NCBI GenBank assembly: GCA_000697475.1
Contig: JNEU01000565.1
Span: 179,906-243,905, forward strand
DNA length: 64,000 bases
From: Lichtheimia corymbifera B2541
Taxonomy: Eukaryota; Mucoromycota; Mucoromycetes; Mucorales; Lichtheimiaceae
Direction of reading: 5' to 3'
In this document: positions 1 to 12,494 of the stretch, in pieces
Layout: every line of letters starts with the position of its first letter
Position numbering within the stretch: the first letter of the stretch is position 1
Position numbers and translations under genes: made by a program
The notes under the pieces: generated by a model
Databases searched by the model: none
Told to the model about the DNA's origin: nothing
What the model saw: the letters and a program-made list of their open reading frames with translations, nothing else

Positions 1-21
1 TTGCGTTACACATGCACCTAC

Positions 22-981
22 CACGAATTCTGTATTTGCTTGGTGTTTGATTGCATCATATTGATTCCGGATAACGATCTTCCTTTGCTTATACAAGGCT
101 TCAGCTTCCTTGACCCTTTCGGCTTTCCTTTGATCGAGTACTTTGAAAGAAGGCGCCAGCTCAGGATGCGTCCCTATGATGCTATGGTATTAATATAACC
201 ACCACACAATGCTATGATTTGAGATACCAATTACCTTGAGAAATCATCAAAGCCTCTCGATTTAACTCGGCCATCCTTTCCTGGTATATCCTAGAAGCGT
301 GTAAATGAGCATGAAAACCACCACTGTCCACTGGCTCATTACCTACCTATTCCTCAACTCAGCAAATTGGATTTCAATGCGAGTAAGAGCCTCCAAGCCT
401 TCCCGTTGTCGCTGTTGTTGTTCCTGATCTTCATGGTTTGTACTGGTGGTAGGTGTTGAGCGATCTTGTCCATCTTCATTTTGGTTGCTGCTGCTGCTGC
501 TGCTTCCATTTGCATTGGTATGCTTTTGCCAAGCAAGACGAGGGCTGCTACGTGTGCTGGATGGTAATAGCCCATTTGTATGCTGTTCATTGTTACTGGC
601 AAGCGCACAACGTCTCATGTTGGTACCGTGTGCATGTCGCATACTACGAAGTACACGATCTGAACCACCCGCAGCATAACTCGAATGATGTGCTATCGAA
701 AGATCACGGACGTCCTGCTCAAACTGTTGTTGTTGTTGTCTTTGATCAAAATCACTCAATGTCGTCGATGACCGAGTTGAACGCATATCATCATCATTGT
801 TGTCGTCGATATCCATATTTTGATGCGCATAAATGATTCTTGTAGAGGTGTATTCACGAGAAGGAAATTCTTCTGTATCACCTCCTTGTGATAAAGGTGA
901 TCCAAGCGATAGGCGTGAGTCGGCTTGTTGACTTGTTGAAGAAGAGGGATCGTCTGCCACTGTGTAATTGCGAGTAAGCAT
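22..981 (-). CDS. Sds3/BRMS1-like subunit of the Sin3-type histone deacetylase complex (partial, runs off left edge)
   Basis: The reading starts at the ATG at 979-981 and joins three exons, 347-981, 235-290 and 22-173, then a GTAGGT donor at 21 leads off the window. The first 190 or so residues are low-complexity (S, Q, D rich). The conserved part begins at ALTRIEIQFAELRNR and continues over both splices with the block GTHPEL and a charged helix ending near YDAIKHQAN. This pattern, a helix opening with IEIxFAxLR followed by the HPEL block, is that of the Sds3/BRMS1 family, which stabilises the Sin3-Rpd3 corepressor in the nucleus. Both introns (174-234 and 291-346) are GT-AG and keep the frame. 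The C-terminus is missing, so family membership is inferred from the N-terminal half of the domain only. It is divergently arranged with the tyrosyl-tRNA synthetase gene. Confidence 0.75.
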
Positions 982-1666
982 GGTGCCGAGTACAATTCAA
1001 TCGAGTGGTGTGTTGTAGACACGATTGCGAGACCAATGTCAAATACTGCGTATGCGTGTAAGAAAAGAGGCGCGTGTCAAAAGAGAAAGGGACGTGAGCT
1101 GCCACATGCAGGAATGGTGAAAATGAAATCCCGACAACGGCTGCTTGTTCAGCTCCTCGTTTCACGTGATTTTTCATTATATCGTCCTATACATCCCCAA
1201 CAATTCATTTAAATCATAACGTAGATGATTTATGTCGATCACCAGATATTTTATTGTTGAAACGATCATGTAGTATAGTGTTTTCACCATAACGAAAATG
1301 ATACGTTGCTGTGTCGAAAAGGGTTGTGTGGTGGATGTTGTCAGCTGTACTGCCAAAGAAAAGCTTATCTATCACACCAATGATGACGGGGCTGCACAAG
1401 GGACACAAGCATCTTAATTCTTCTCGACAATAACATGGTATTTTATTCAATGGGGGAAAACAATGATTGGAAAGCATGTTTCTTGTTTATAGGTATTATT
1501 GGTCCATGGGCTCATATCATTGGTGTCAGGTTACAATTCACTGGCTGTCAGTGGCTGCAAATTTTATCCAATGACTCAGGTACAATCATAACTAATCATA
1601 GGGCGGCGTGTCAGAGCTTCTTCCTCTCTCTCTCTTTTTTTCTCCTTTTTTCTTACCCTTTCCCCA
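982..1666. promoter_or_regulatory. Shared intergenic region between divergent Sds3-like and TyrRS genes
   Basis: This stretch of 685 bases lies between two start codons pointing away from each other and so should hold both promoters. A long CT-rich tract (about 1617-1665) sits directly in front of the TyrRS ATG, as is common in fungal leaders of well-expressed genes. No convincing ORF or RNA gene is visible. Confidence 0.5.
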
Positions 1667-2903
1667 ATGTCCAACCTTTCGGCTGACGAGAAATACAACT
1701 TGATTACCCGCAACTTGCAGGAAGTCCTTGGCGGCGATGAAATCAAAAAGGTGCTTGCCGAGCGTGATCTCAAGTTGTACTGGGGCAGTGCTCCCACCGG
1801 TCGTCCTCATGTTGGTTACTTTGTCCCAATGACCAAGATTGCTGACTTTTTGGCTGCTGGTTGTGAGGTAAGTTGTGTGTTGAAAAGGATTCGAAAGGGA
1901 AACACAATGTTGACATTAAGGTGTCGTCGTTTAGGTCAAGATCTTGTTTGCCGATTTGCACGCTTTCCTTGACAACATGAAGGCTCCTCTCGAGTTGGTG
2001 GCTCACCGTGTCAAGTACTATGAAGCTATTGTCAAGGCCGTGCTTCGTTCCATTGGTGTTCCTCTCGAGAAGCTTGAATTCGTGATTGGTTCCAGCTACG
2101 AACTTTCCAAGGAGTACACCATGGATAACTTCAAGTTGGCTGCATGCATCACTGAACACGATGCCAAGAAGGCTGGTGCTGAAGTCGTCAAGCAAGTCGC
2201 ATCGCCTCTTTTGTCTGGTTTGTTGTATCCCGGTATGCAAGCATTGGATGAGGAATACCTTGGCGTCGACTGTCAATTCGGTGGTGTGGATCAACGCAAG
2301 ATTTTCGTCCTTGCCGAAAAGTACCTTCCTCAGATTGGCTACAAGAAGCGTTCTCACTTGATGAACCCTATGGTGCCTGGTTTGACCGGTTCCAAGATGT
2401 CGGCTTCCGATCCCGACTCCAAGATTGACTTTTTGGATGATGCAAAGGCTATTCAAAAGAAGATCAAAAAGGCATTCTGTGAGGAAGGCAACATTACTGA
2501 AAACGGTCTCCTTTCCTTCATCAAGGCTGTCTACTTCCCTCTCAAGAGTCTCAACAACGGCAAGCCCCGATTCGTCTGCCCTCGTCCTGAAAAGTGGGGT
2601 GGTGATATCATTTACGAAAGCTATGAAAAGCTTGAGGAGGACTTTGCCAACAAGCAATTGCATCCTGGTGATCTTAAGGCTGGTGTGATCGCTGCTATCA
2701 ACGAACTCTTGGATCCTATTCGCAAGGAGTTTGAAGACCCTGAACTTCAAAAGATCGCTGCATTGGCCTACCCACCCCCAGAAGCTAAGCCTGTCAAGGA
2801 AAAGAAGAAGAAGGAAAAGAAGAGCAAGAAGCCTGAAGGTGAGATTGAAAAGCCTGCTGCTGAAGCAACCAAGCCTGAGGAAGAAGCTGCCAAGGCCCAG
2901 TAA
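1667..2903 (+). CDS. Tyrosyl-tRNA synthetase, cytosolic
   Basis: Class I aminoacyl-tRNA synthetase that charges tRNA-Tyr in the cytosol. Two exons, 1667-1867 and 1935-2903, joined by a GT-AG intron (1868-1934), give 389 residues. The HIGH-type motif is [10 protein letters not shown] at about residues 43-52, and the KMSKS-type loop is GSKMSASD at about residue 220. The Rossmann-fold segments between them, including the GGVDQRKIF stretch, match eukaryotic and archaeal TyrRS. The C-terminus ends in a lysine/glutamate-rich tail of about 45 residues with no EMAPII-like domain, as in fungi. The start is the first ATG after the CT-rich leader. A long antisense frame here is a codon-bias shadow. Mitochondrial TyrRS is a different, bacterial-type family, so the cytosolic assignment is fairly secure. 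Confidence 0.95.
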
Positions 2904-3403
2904 ATACAACACACAAATACATACAATCACTCCACCCCCAACTAGCACCCTCCACCCATTTTCGAACGCATACAGACACACACACATTCACCACCAAATA
3001 CCTACACATTGTTGTAAAATATAAAAGAAGCATTACTTTGTTATAAAGGACAGAGAAGAAAACTGCCTGTTTGTGAATGAGCAATTCATGCGACTGACTT
3101 TGTAACCAAAAGTGACCAATAATAGATGCGTTGCTATGCTAGGTATAATCCATGGAAACGGTTCATTGTGATATGCATTGATCAAGCTAAAAATTATCTG
3201 ATGAAATGCATCTTATGCAAAGGCAATCGATTACCATTTTGAGCAGTGTGTGAAGATGCGAGATGTGACAGCTGATCATCAAGGCTTGAAACCAGCCTTT
3301 ATTTTAGATGATAGAAATGATCCCCCCTCACTCCGACGCATTTGACATTGCACAACCCCCCTTGACATTCACCTCTTGTTTCTTTTTCCTTTTCCCTCAC
3401 ATA
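2904..3403. other. Intergenic region between TyrRS and LYS12
   Basis: Five hundred bases holding the TyrRS 3' end, which is rich in CA and CCACC runs, and the LYS12 promoter with a pyrimidine-rich leader at about 3340-3400. No supported gene. Confidence 0.4.
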
Positions 3404-4846
<1,443 letters not shown>

Positions 4847-4961
4847 ACGAGGATTTATTCTGTACAAAAATATTATTTTAGCGGATACTGAGAGATTATA
4901 TATATTTCTGTGTAGTATAGACAAAAAAAAAACAAGCAACGCATATACACACCAACCATCA

Positions 4962-7900
4962 TCACCAAATGTCAAATTGATCTTTTGGCCATTGTCCTGA
5001 TTCTCTTGCTTTCCAATAATCTCCAACAAACTGCCATGTTTTCCCATCTTGAGAAGGTATCAATTGAGTCTCGGCATATGGATCATGCTCAAGCTTGAAC
5101 CACCGTGGCTTCCATTCCACACCAGCCATTTCGAGTTCACGACGACGGTCTCGTTGTTTTTGTTCAATACGAACTTTTTCTTGATCCGCTTCCTCAACAT
5201 GACCTATAAAACAAAGAACATTAATATCGGATCGACTCTACCAATATGTCTCCTCTCTCCCCCCACGCACCTTTTTCATAAAGTCTCAAGTCGGGACGTA
5301 GCCGTGAATCGGTCTTTGGTAATTTATCTCGTTCAATTGCTGTTATTTCATTGAGTTCAATGGCAAACTGGGTGAACCCATAGTACTTTGATGGATCATT
5401 CATGGTAGGTGGTGTGGCAGTCCATAGTACTGAGAGATGTTGGGGATCCATATTGACTTCCTCAGCCAGCATATCATTCCATTTTCCAACCACGCGACGA
5501 CACTTTTTGCCTTGAGCATCATAAGCGGTCATGATGACTTCGTTGGAGGGTCGTGATGAGCCGCCAAACAGGTAGTAGCCGCCAGTAGAGGTCGTATTCT
5601 CCCGAAAAGTCACCACCACGTGCTCACCCGTCGCATGATTGACCACTTTCATTTCACCCACATGCTCCAAGTACTTGTTGCCAGCGATCATGTTGCGAAG
5701 CCAACTCGATGGTTTTGAATAGGTAATGTGGTCGTCATGCCCAGCCAACGTGACATGGAAGGTCCCTTCATTGATCAACTCCTACAACACAGTACAGCGT
5801 TAGGGAACCTCCGTTGGATGCAATGAACGATTCCCTTTTACTTACCATGGATTTACCCCAAAACTTGCTTCGGACCTTGACACATTGCCAGTACTTGTAA
5901 TTGGACGATTCAGCATGTGCCTGGATAATTCCTCCATCATGGATGAGTAACTTATAAAAAGGATATGAGCCAATACTTACCGCTATGATGACAGGGTTGT
6001 GGGATACTTTTTCAGCAATAAAGCGAAAACCTTTATCAGGCCGGATATTCTCGTATGTTTCATTCATCATTGGATTGAAAGGCTATATATACGTAACGCA
6101 TTGATATCAGCTTGCTATTGCCAAAAGTGGTATGCGCTTTAACAAACCTTACGACCCACACGATGCTGTGAGGAAGCATATCCTGACACTGCAAAGACAG
6201 CCACATGTAAAAGGCGATCCATGGAATTGGGCATGCCAGAAGCCTTATCCAAAAGTTCTGAGTATTCCAATTCTTCACATGCTCTCTGCAACAGGCTCAA
6301 GGGTTCGTTCATGCTGATTGGCATTGAAATGGTGGATAGGTCTTTGCCCACGTTTTTGCGAATGACTGACAATGCAGATATCTCGGCACTTGCGACAGGT
6401 GAAGGAAGAACTTGGCGACGTTGACAAGTTTGATGCATAATCCCCAAGGGTGATAAACGATGATCTATTGTGCATATATACACACACTATCAGGGCGAGG
6501 GTCCACCTTGTGTAATCCATCCTCAAACTTACTTACCATCATCATCATAATCTTCATCATCGTCATCATCCGTATCATCCACGACCACAGGCGACTCATC
6601 CTCTTCATCCTCATCACTCAACAAAATCTCTTCGGCATCAAAGTACTGGTCGGATATGGCAGATCCTCTCCAAGAAGCGTTGCTATGGTGGATAAAAGGA
6701 CTGAGTTCACGTCGTGGTGGCAAGGTCAAATGCGTTTCGGGCTGCTTTGTAGTACAAGTTGCTGGCTGTTCCTCATCACAATAACGCATTGCTTTGTGCC
6801 AAAGGTCCTTTTGATAACCCATGATGTCCATAATGTGCTTTCTCTCTGGTGCCAAGTGTGCAGTTGATAATCCAAGCTGAGCAACCAGCTGATCAATGCG
6901 ATGCAGATAGGCTTCCATATCAGCCATCAATTGTGTTGTCGTCTCAGATCCCTCTTTCAAATAATGGCGTAGACCATGATCCTCCTTTTCAAATGTTGGT
7001 GTGGGTGGTAGCATGCAAGAAGAAGGATCCGTCGGATGCTGAAGAGGATACTGCTCCTCATTGTTGTTGTTTGGAAGCATGCGGAATTCACGTAAAGCAT
7101 TGGTCCATTTGGCTTGATCCTCTGCGTTCAACGTCTTGAGATGATAGAGCATGGTGCCTGAATCAATGTGGATAAGCCGTTGCAATGGATTAATCGAGAT
7201 GGTAGCGACAAGGATCTGGATGGAGCCTCGCGTGACACTGGCAGGGGAGGTCGAGTAGGAAAGTACCCCAGATGCTGATAATTGAAACCATCGTCTTGCC
7301 CATCCTACATAATGACTTGGAGTCAATTTTACCATGGTCATGTTTACTACCCTATTCCATGTTTACCTTGAAGCTTTTTCCGTTTCTTTTTCAATAGCCA
7401 TCCAGAGACGATATAATTGGGAGGTTCATCATCAAAAGACAGTCGAGGATGCGTGGTATTCGGATCAATCAAAGCAACCGAGAAACTGAGTATCTTTGGT
7501 GTGTTGCGTGAGAATGTGTTATCTATATGCATGCATGTTCAGATCATTCATTCTGCAGGTGACATTGTCCTCTCCCGCTCTATTTACCAAATACGAGGAT
7601 ATAATTGCCAGGCACTTTGACTGTGTAATTGCCTTCCACCTTGATATTGGCTGATGTGCAATGTTGAATGGGTATCACTTCAATGAGATCTTCTTGCTCC
7701 TTGAGTTTGATGGATGCCATCGATGATTTGGCTCCTTTGTTGGCTCGGCTTTGTGCGCCATTGATATTTTTTTTGCTGTGAAGTAAATGATGCAGCCCTC
7801 CTGATGATTTATGGTAGTCGCTCAAGCTGTTGGATCGCTTATGCTGCTGTTGCTGTGGTGATGATGGTTGTTCAGTTGCTGATGCGACTACAATATACTG

Positions 7901-8183
7901 TAAGATACAATAGCCTATATTAAAACATGCGCACTAGTGTCAAACCTTGTTGGTGTGGAAACGTTTCAGCGGCCACAGAAATACGACGTTGCTGTTGCTC
8001 TTGTTGGGCTTGAAAGATGAATTCCGATGACGACGGCAACCGAGCAGGACCAAGACGTCGATACAATCCAAAGGCAATGCTCTTGCGCTTCGTTGTGAAT
8101 GACCAGCAGATCGTGGTGTCTTTGGTGCCGACATAGATATAGTGGAGATACGAGTCGCGTGGTTGCACTTGGACCACCTCCAT
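4962..8183 (-). CDS. Osh3-type oxysterol-binding protein (GOLD, PH and ORD domains)
   Basis: Lipid-transfer protein expected at ER contact sites. Nine exons (7946-8183, 7588-7887, 7367-7522, 6537-7304, 6148-6464, 5981-6082, 5846-5920, 5271-5781, 4962-5203) join in frame to 902 residues. Order of parts: an N-terminal GOLD-like domain split over exons 1-3, recognisable by [11 protein letters not shown]; a PH domain from [14 protein letters not shown] through WARRWFQL; a FFAT-like site QYFDAEE just before an acidic stretch, expected to bind the ER protein VAP/Scs2; and the OSBP-related lipid-binding domain with [23 protein letters not shown] (two runs) and [14 protein letters not shown]. The fingerprint normally written EQVSHHPP reads EKVSHNPV here. 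GOLD-PH-FFAT-ORD is the Osh3 architecture. Start chosen at the first ATG opening the GOLD domain. Confidence 0.9.
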
Positions 8184-9112
8184 TAGGTTGATTCACCAAT
8201 GAGGCGTGTTGACAGCAATGGATATAATTCTTTAAGAAGGATAACACAAAAGGGGATAAAGGGAGATGTGTGTGGGAGAAGGAAGAAAGGAAAAGAATGA
8301 TAGTGGTCCACAACCCTCTTGGCGTAAAAGCAGTGGATACATCCCATGATGGCCCTCATTATTCCTCTTGCTACCGTTGCTATTACTACCACGTCTAAAT
8401 TGTAGTCATAACAACCCCATTATGCAATACAATAAACAGCCTGCTGCAAGTAGCATCATTGTTCTAATTCATCCCTTGCATGTATGTAAAAAAAGTAAGT
8501 GGATTGGGGAACAGCAACAGGAATCCTCCAAGGAGTTGGCGACTGTTTCACAATTCATAAACGCAAACAATTTGCTCATGAGAACAAGTATAATGTGCAA
8601 CCGTAGTCACTCAAATATCATTTTCTTTTTGGGTGTGTGTGTGAGAGAGAAGAGAAATATAGTTCCCTGTCGGCACAGAGCCTCACGAGTCAAATGAATG
8701 ACAAAAAGGCACCGTTTCGCCCTTTCGGGTGGAGAACACTTCTCTGGAGTACACGGCTAGTCATTGACCAGCCTGGCAATGTGAGGCCACCGCCAAATAA
8801 ATGACAGACCGACATCGTGGCATGTACTCGTAAAAATTTGATTCGATAAACTGAATCAAAAGGGCCACGGGTGACTCCCTCTTTTATAGTTTTTTTTTTC
8901 CTCAAGGGTCGGGGTGTTTAGCGGAGGAAGGACTGCGTATTCAACTTTTGAGTGGTGACACAAAGTTCCACTTTTGCGCTGGATGAATGTCAGCTTTCAA
9001 GTGGCAGCTGAATTATTTATCAGTTTCAGCACTTGGACTTGGTACTCCAAGATGTATGCTTGACCACTTTATCAGTTTGATCAATCATGACAACAGTTCT
9101 CACGCCTACTGA
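8184..9112. other. Intergenic region upstream of the Osh3-type gene
   Basis: About 930 bases with no supported gene. The part nearest 8184 is the leader and promoter of the minus-strand Osh3-type gene. The rest shows only short, unconvincing frames and some AT-rich tracts. Confidence 0.4.
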
Positions 9113-9120
9113 TATATAAA
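9113..9120 (+). promoter_or_regulatory. TATA box (TATATAAA) of an apparent promoter without an intact ORF
   Basis: A strong TATATAAA is followed by a pyrimidine-rich leader (about 9140-9180) and a GTAAGAG-type donor with a possible acceptor near 9240. That is the layout of a spliced fungal 5' leader. No intact ORF follows; the next coding-like sequence is the decayed Fanzor-like fragment. Confidence 0.35.
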
Positions 9121-9285
9121 CAAGGCTGTTGTCACCCATACACCCTTTCTTTCTACTTGTCTTCATATCATCGTCAACGACCTTTGGTAAGAGTCAAGGA
9201 TAGTCTTTATGTGAGGGTACTCATGCATTCATCTATGTAGCTCACTTCATTCCTTTACCGCTTGCTGTGCTCTTTGGTGTCTAAT

Positions 9286-9660
9286 ACCAGCCCAGGTGAC
9301 AACATCGTTGGATTGTCTCGATACCCACAACGAAAGACAATCTACCTATGCAACCCGTCAATCATATACGTAGCAGCAATCGATCCCGGAGTGCGAGCAC
9401 CACACACTTGGTACGCACCAACAAAAAGGAAGTGGGAAGATAGCCCATGGAAGTATCCAGAGGCTGTACCAATATTGTGAAGACAAAGACAAGGCCATCG
9501 CGAAGCTAGCTCAGTCGAAGAAGGGATCACCATGAAAAGCTTCACCCGCTATTCCAAGCGCATCAACAAGCTTCCTGGTGGATGAATTTGATGTCATCAT
9601 CATTTTACAATATCCAGTGACGTTTGGCTGTGTGTTTCCTGAATGCGACAAGTCAAACGT
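9286..9660 (+). pseudogene. Decayed Fanzor/TnpB-like RuvC nuclease fragment
   Basis: Two overlapping frames together read like the RuvC-I part of an OMEGA-type nuclease of the Fanzor/TnpB superfamily. The first frame ends with VAAIDPGVRAPHTWYAPT, matching the IDPGVR catalytic-aspartate block. The second, starting at 9422, continues as KGSGKIAHGSIQRLYQYCE, the helix that normally follows. A frameshift lies near 9421. An in-frame stop follows near 9533, and farther on the second frame reads LVDEFDVIII, resembling the strand before RuvC-II. No later RuvC-III or zinc-finger cysteines are evident, and no N-terminal domain is visible upstream. It is therefore a relic rather than a working gene. The family call rests on a short conserved block and is moderate. 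Confidence 0.5.
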
Positions 9661-10125
9661 TATGGATGTGGTAGCTTATCGGGTGGTGCGACACCATCAT
9701 CAAGTTGTAAAAAGTCATCTTGCCAGGCCGTATTAAGAAGCTCAGCATCTCAAAATTCGCCTCTGCTTTCTCCCATCTTGTCATAGTATGGACAATTGGT
9801 CATTAACGTACTAGATAGCATAGTAGCAGATGATGATAAAAGGGAGGGATTCTTCATCACCATGGATACCGTGTGTGCCTTGGCAACATTCAACCCCGCC
9901 TTGTAAGAGATAATGGTCATGGGATTTATTCATAATGAAAAAGTGCTCAAAGTTACTGTGGTCCATGCAATGTTATGATGTTTGTCATGCGAAAAGGCAA
10001 AATGAGCGGCGAATCCAAAAGTAGAAGCGCTCCGGGAAATGTGGTAGGGTTGGTTACTTTAAGCGCTTCCTGTGAAACCCCTTTCTGCTCTTGTACACCT
10101 TCCTCTCTTCTCTCTTTCTCTCTCA
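9661..10125. other. Intergenic region before the PQ-loop gene
   Basis: Contains a few short frames and a CT-rich leader (about 10090-10125) directly before the PQ-loop ATG. No further recognisable part of the Fanzor-like relic was found. Confidence 0.4.
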
Positions 10126-11272
10126 ATGCCCGACTTTGCACAGCTAGCATTGTCGGTAGCGATGGTAATAGGTCCCATCGTGGGCTATATTGACCAGGTA
10201 AATCAGATGCCAGACTCTCTCTCTCTTTTTTTCACTTTTGCTCATGCCAAGACCTGCTACTGTATAGTATTTTATTATCCGTCGTAAACAATCGAGTGCC
10301 GGATTCAACTCAATGACATGTGCAGTTCTCTTGATCGCAAAGTAAGCAGCCGCCGTCAAATAGAAATGGCGCCAAACTAACTCATTTGATCATTATAGTA
10401 TCCTTCGTGTATTCTTTTGGTATGTTCATCTTTATGCAGCTAAGGAAACGACAACAAGTGGATTGACATGTGGGTTATTATAGGTTTGGCAAGCGCTTCG
10501 ATACGACCCTGTTTGCTCAATCGATTGTGATGATCCTTGCTATGCTCGTACTATTGGAAATCGTCGTTCGCTATCGCCATCATCCGAGCCCTTTGACTTT
10601 GTACAGCAATTTGGATGACCAGTCTTCTGTGGAATATGACGATGAAGAAGATGAAGAACTTGTTGGCGGCGGCGGTACTAGCACACAACGTTCATCCTCC
10701 ATGATACCATTGCCTCGTTTTATTCGGTCATGCTGGGCTTGGAACCATTACATTGATTATATCAACTTTTTGCTTGGATTCACCACCTTCGTTGCCGTTT
10801 TATATCTACTTCTTGGCCGCTTCCCTGCATTCGTTGAAGTCCTTGGTTTTGTAAGCGTTGGTATCGAGAGCACCTTACCCGTACCGCAATGCATATCCAA
10901 CTTTCGCCGTCGTTCCACAGCTGGGTTTAGTTTTCTAGTGCTTGGTAGCTGGGTATGTATAGGATCAAGAAAGGAAGGGAATATCATGCATACTCACGTG
11001 ATACTGCAAAAGTTTTTTGGCGATAGCTTCAAGCTTTTTTATTTTATTTATACCCATTCACCTCTCCAATTCATCATTTGCGGTGCAATCCAACTTTCTA
11101 TTGATTCGGTTATTGTTTTGCAATTCATTCTCTTCTCTGAACGCGTCAAGAAAAGACTTGGTATCGGGCAACCACAGCATGGTAAGTTTCAAGTTCAACC
11201 ACAACCCATGCGCATTATTCGTTGACACGCTATTTTGTAGTACCTGTATTAGATGATTCGGATAGTACTTAA
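10126..11272 (+). CDS. PQ-loop membrane protein of the SLC66A2/PQLC1-Any1 type
   Basis: Six exons (10126-10197, 10268-10341, 10399-10419, 10484-10952, 11013-11181, 11241-11272) give 278 residues, close to the usual family length. About seven membrane segments are seen. The first PQ-type loop reads GYIDQYFIIRRKQSSAGFN, with Asp in place of Pro. The second is canonical, PVPQCISNFRRRSTAGFS. The yeast relative Any1/Cfs1 sits in Golgi and endosomal membranes and opposes phospholipid flippases; a similar role is inferred only from family resemblance. A hydrophilic acidic loop (about residues 110-135) carries a run of Asp/Glu. The third exon is only 21 nt. Start chosen at the ATG that opens the first membrane helix. 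Confidence 0.8.
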
Positions 11273-11981
11273 TAGTTGACATAGACCTGTAACAGATCAA
11301 TGATAAAACTCGATGACTACACTGATCAATTGTCTCAGGTGGTGGTGGTAGGGGGGGAAAGGTAGAATATTGTAGAAGGATACAACACATAAGATATGAC
11401 CTCGCAATGACAAAAGAGCTTGGTTATGGCAGGGGTTTGCGTTATTACACGAGGTTGATGGCAGAAAAATTCCGGATATTTGGTTAAGACCTATGTCAAG
11501 CATAGTGCCTCTCAATACCATGTCGCACCCATGTTCACCCTATGCACCCATGCTATGGATGTACGTGCTTCTGGAATCCCATTGCTTGTGTTTGTGCTGT
11601 TAGCCATGCTAAGACCTTAACATTACACACAATAGCTGTCCTTATGACGCTAATCTTACCGAGGGTGGGGGATGATTGTTCTACACAATATGCTAGTCAA
11701 AATGCATATCAAGTACTCTCATTAAATGACCAACAATGTTATGCGAATCCCGCATTGTTTGGATGATTTAAGCATTGAAATGACATGTGATTGCATATCC
11801 ATCATGATGACCTTACATTGTATATCCGAAACTTGCTATGCAAGCATCCTCATCCCTTGTCCATGGATCTACTTTTTAGTAGAACCCCCGCTTCAGCATT
11901 CTCATATAAATTGGAGAGCATGGTGATGACGGGTAACACGGTTTTTTCCTTCTTTTTTGATCGATACATTACATCTTCATC
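11273..11981. other. Intergenic region, nothing recognised
   Basis: About 700 bases with no ORF over about 75 codons that looks coding and no repeat or RNA gene recognised. The last 50 bases are the T-rich leader of the next gene. Confidence 0.4.
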
Positions 11982-12494
11982 ATGTTTCAAGATTTCGGTG
12001 CTTTCATTACTGATGGATATATCCGCTCAAGCTGGATTGCCTTTTTGACCTTATGGGTACTTTGGGGCTTCGTCTATGTCATTCGTCATGCCTTTGGTGA
12101 TCCCTACAATGCGGTTCCCAACGTCAATGCTACAGGTGCAGCAGCACCTGCCACCGCTGATGAAGAAGCGGCAGCAGCCAAATCGGGTCGTTTTGGATTC
12201 TTGAATCGCTTTGGTGGTGGAACTACGGGTGGTATTGCTAGCCGTGTTTGGGGTGCCCATCGTCTTTTGCGCGACAATATCTTGATGCTCTTGTCCGTGT
12301 TGGTACTCAACACCTACAGCCGAGGATCAACTCGTGGCGTCTTCATTTTGAGCTGGATCTTCTTTGCTTTTACTGTCTTTTTCGTAATTGTGGAGCTTGT
12401 CATTGGCCACCGCTTGGTTCGCCTTGGTTATAGCATCATATTCTATGCATTGGCTTTAGCCATAGCTGGCCTCGCATTCCAGATTGGATGGTAG
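11982..12494 (+). CDS. Orphan four-pass membrane protein
   Basis: A single-exon gene of 170 residues that I do not recognise. The four hydrophobic spans lie at about residues 17-36, 95-113, 119-143 and 148-168. Between the first two is a loop rich in Ala, Gly, Thr and Glu. The second to fourth spans are closely packed, leaving very short loops. There is no signal peptide cleavage site, and charged residues (HRLLRD, GHRLVRLG) mark likely cytosolic sides. Codon use is even and the ATG follows a T-rich leader, which supports it as a real gene. No function is proposed. Confidence 0.75.
   Translation: MFQDFGAFITDGYIRSSWIAFLTLWVLWGFVYVIRHAFGDPYNAVPNVNATGAAAPATADEEAAAAKSGRFGFLNRFGGGTTGGIASRVWGAHRLLRDNILMLLSVLVLNTYSRGSTRGVFILSWIFFAFTVFFVIVELVIGHRLVRLGYSIIFYALALAIAGLAFQIGW

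Noticed and set aside
1770..2987. 405-codon open frame on the minus strand
   Set aside because: It is exactly antisense to the TyrRS gene, whose motifs are clear; long antisense frames arise from codon bias.
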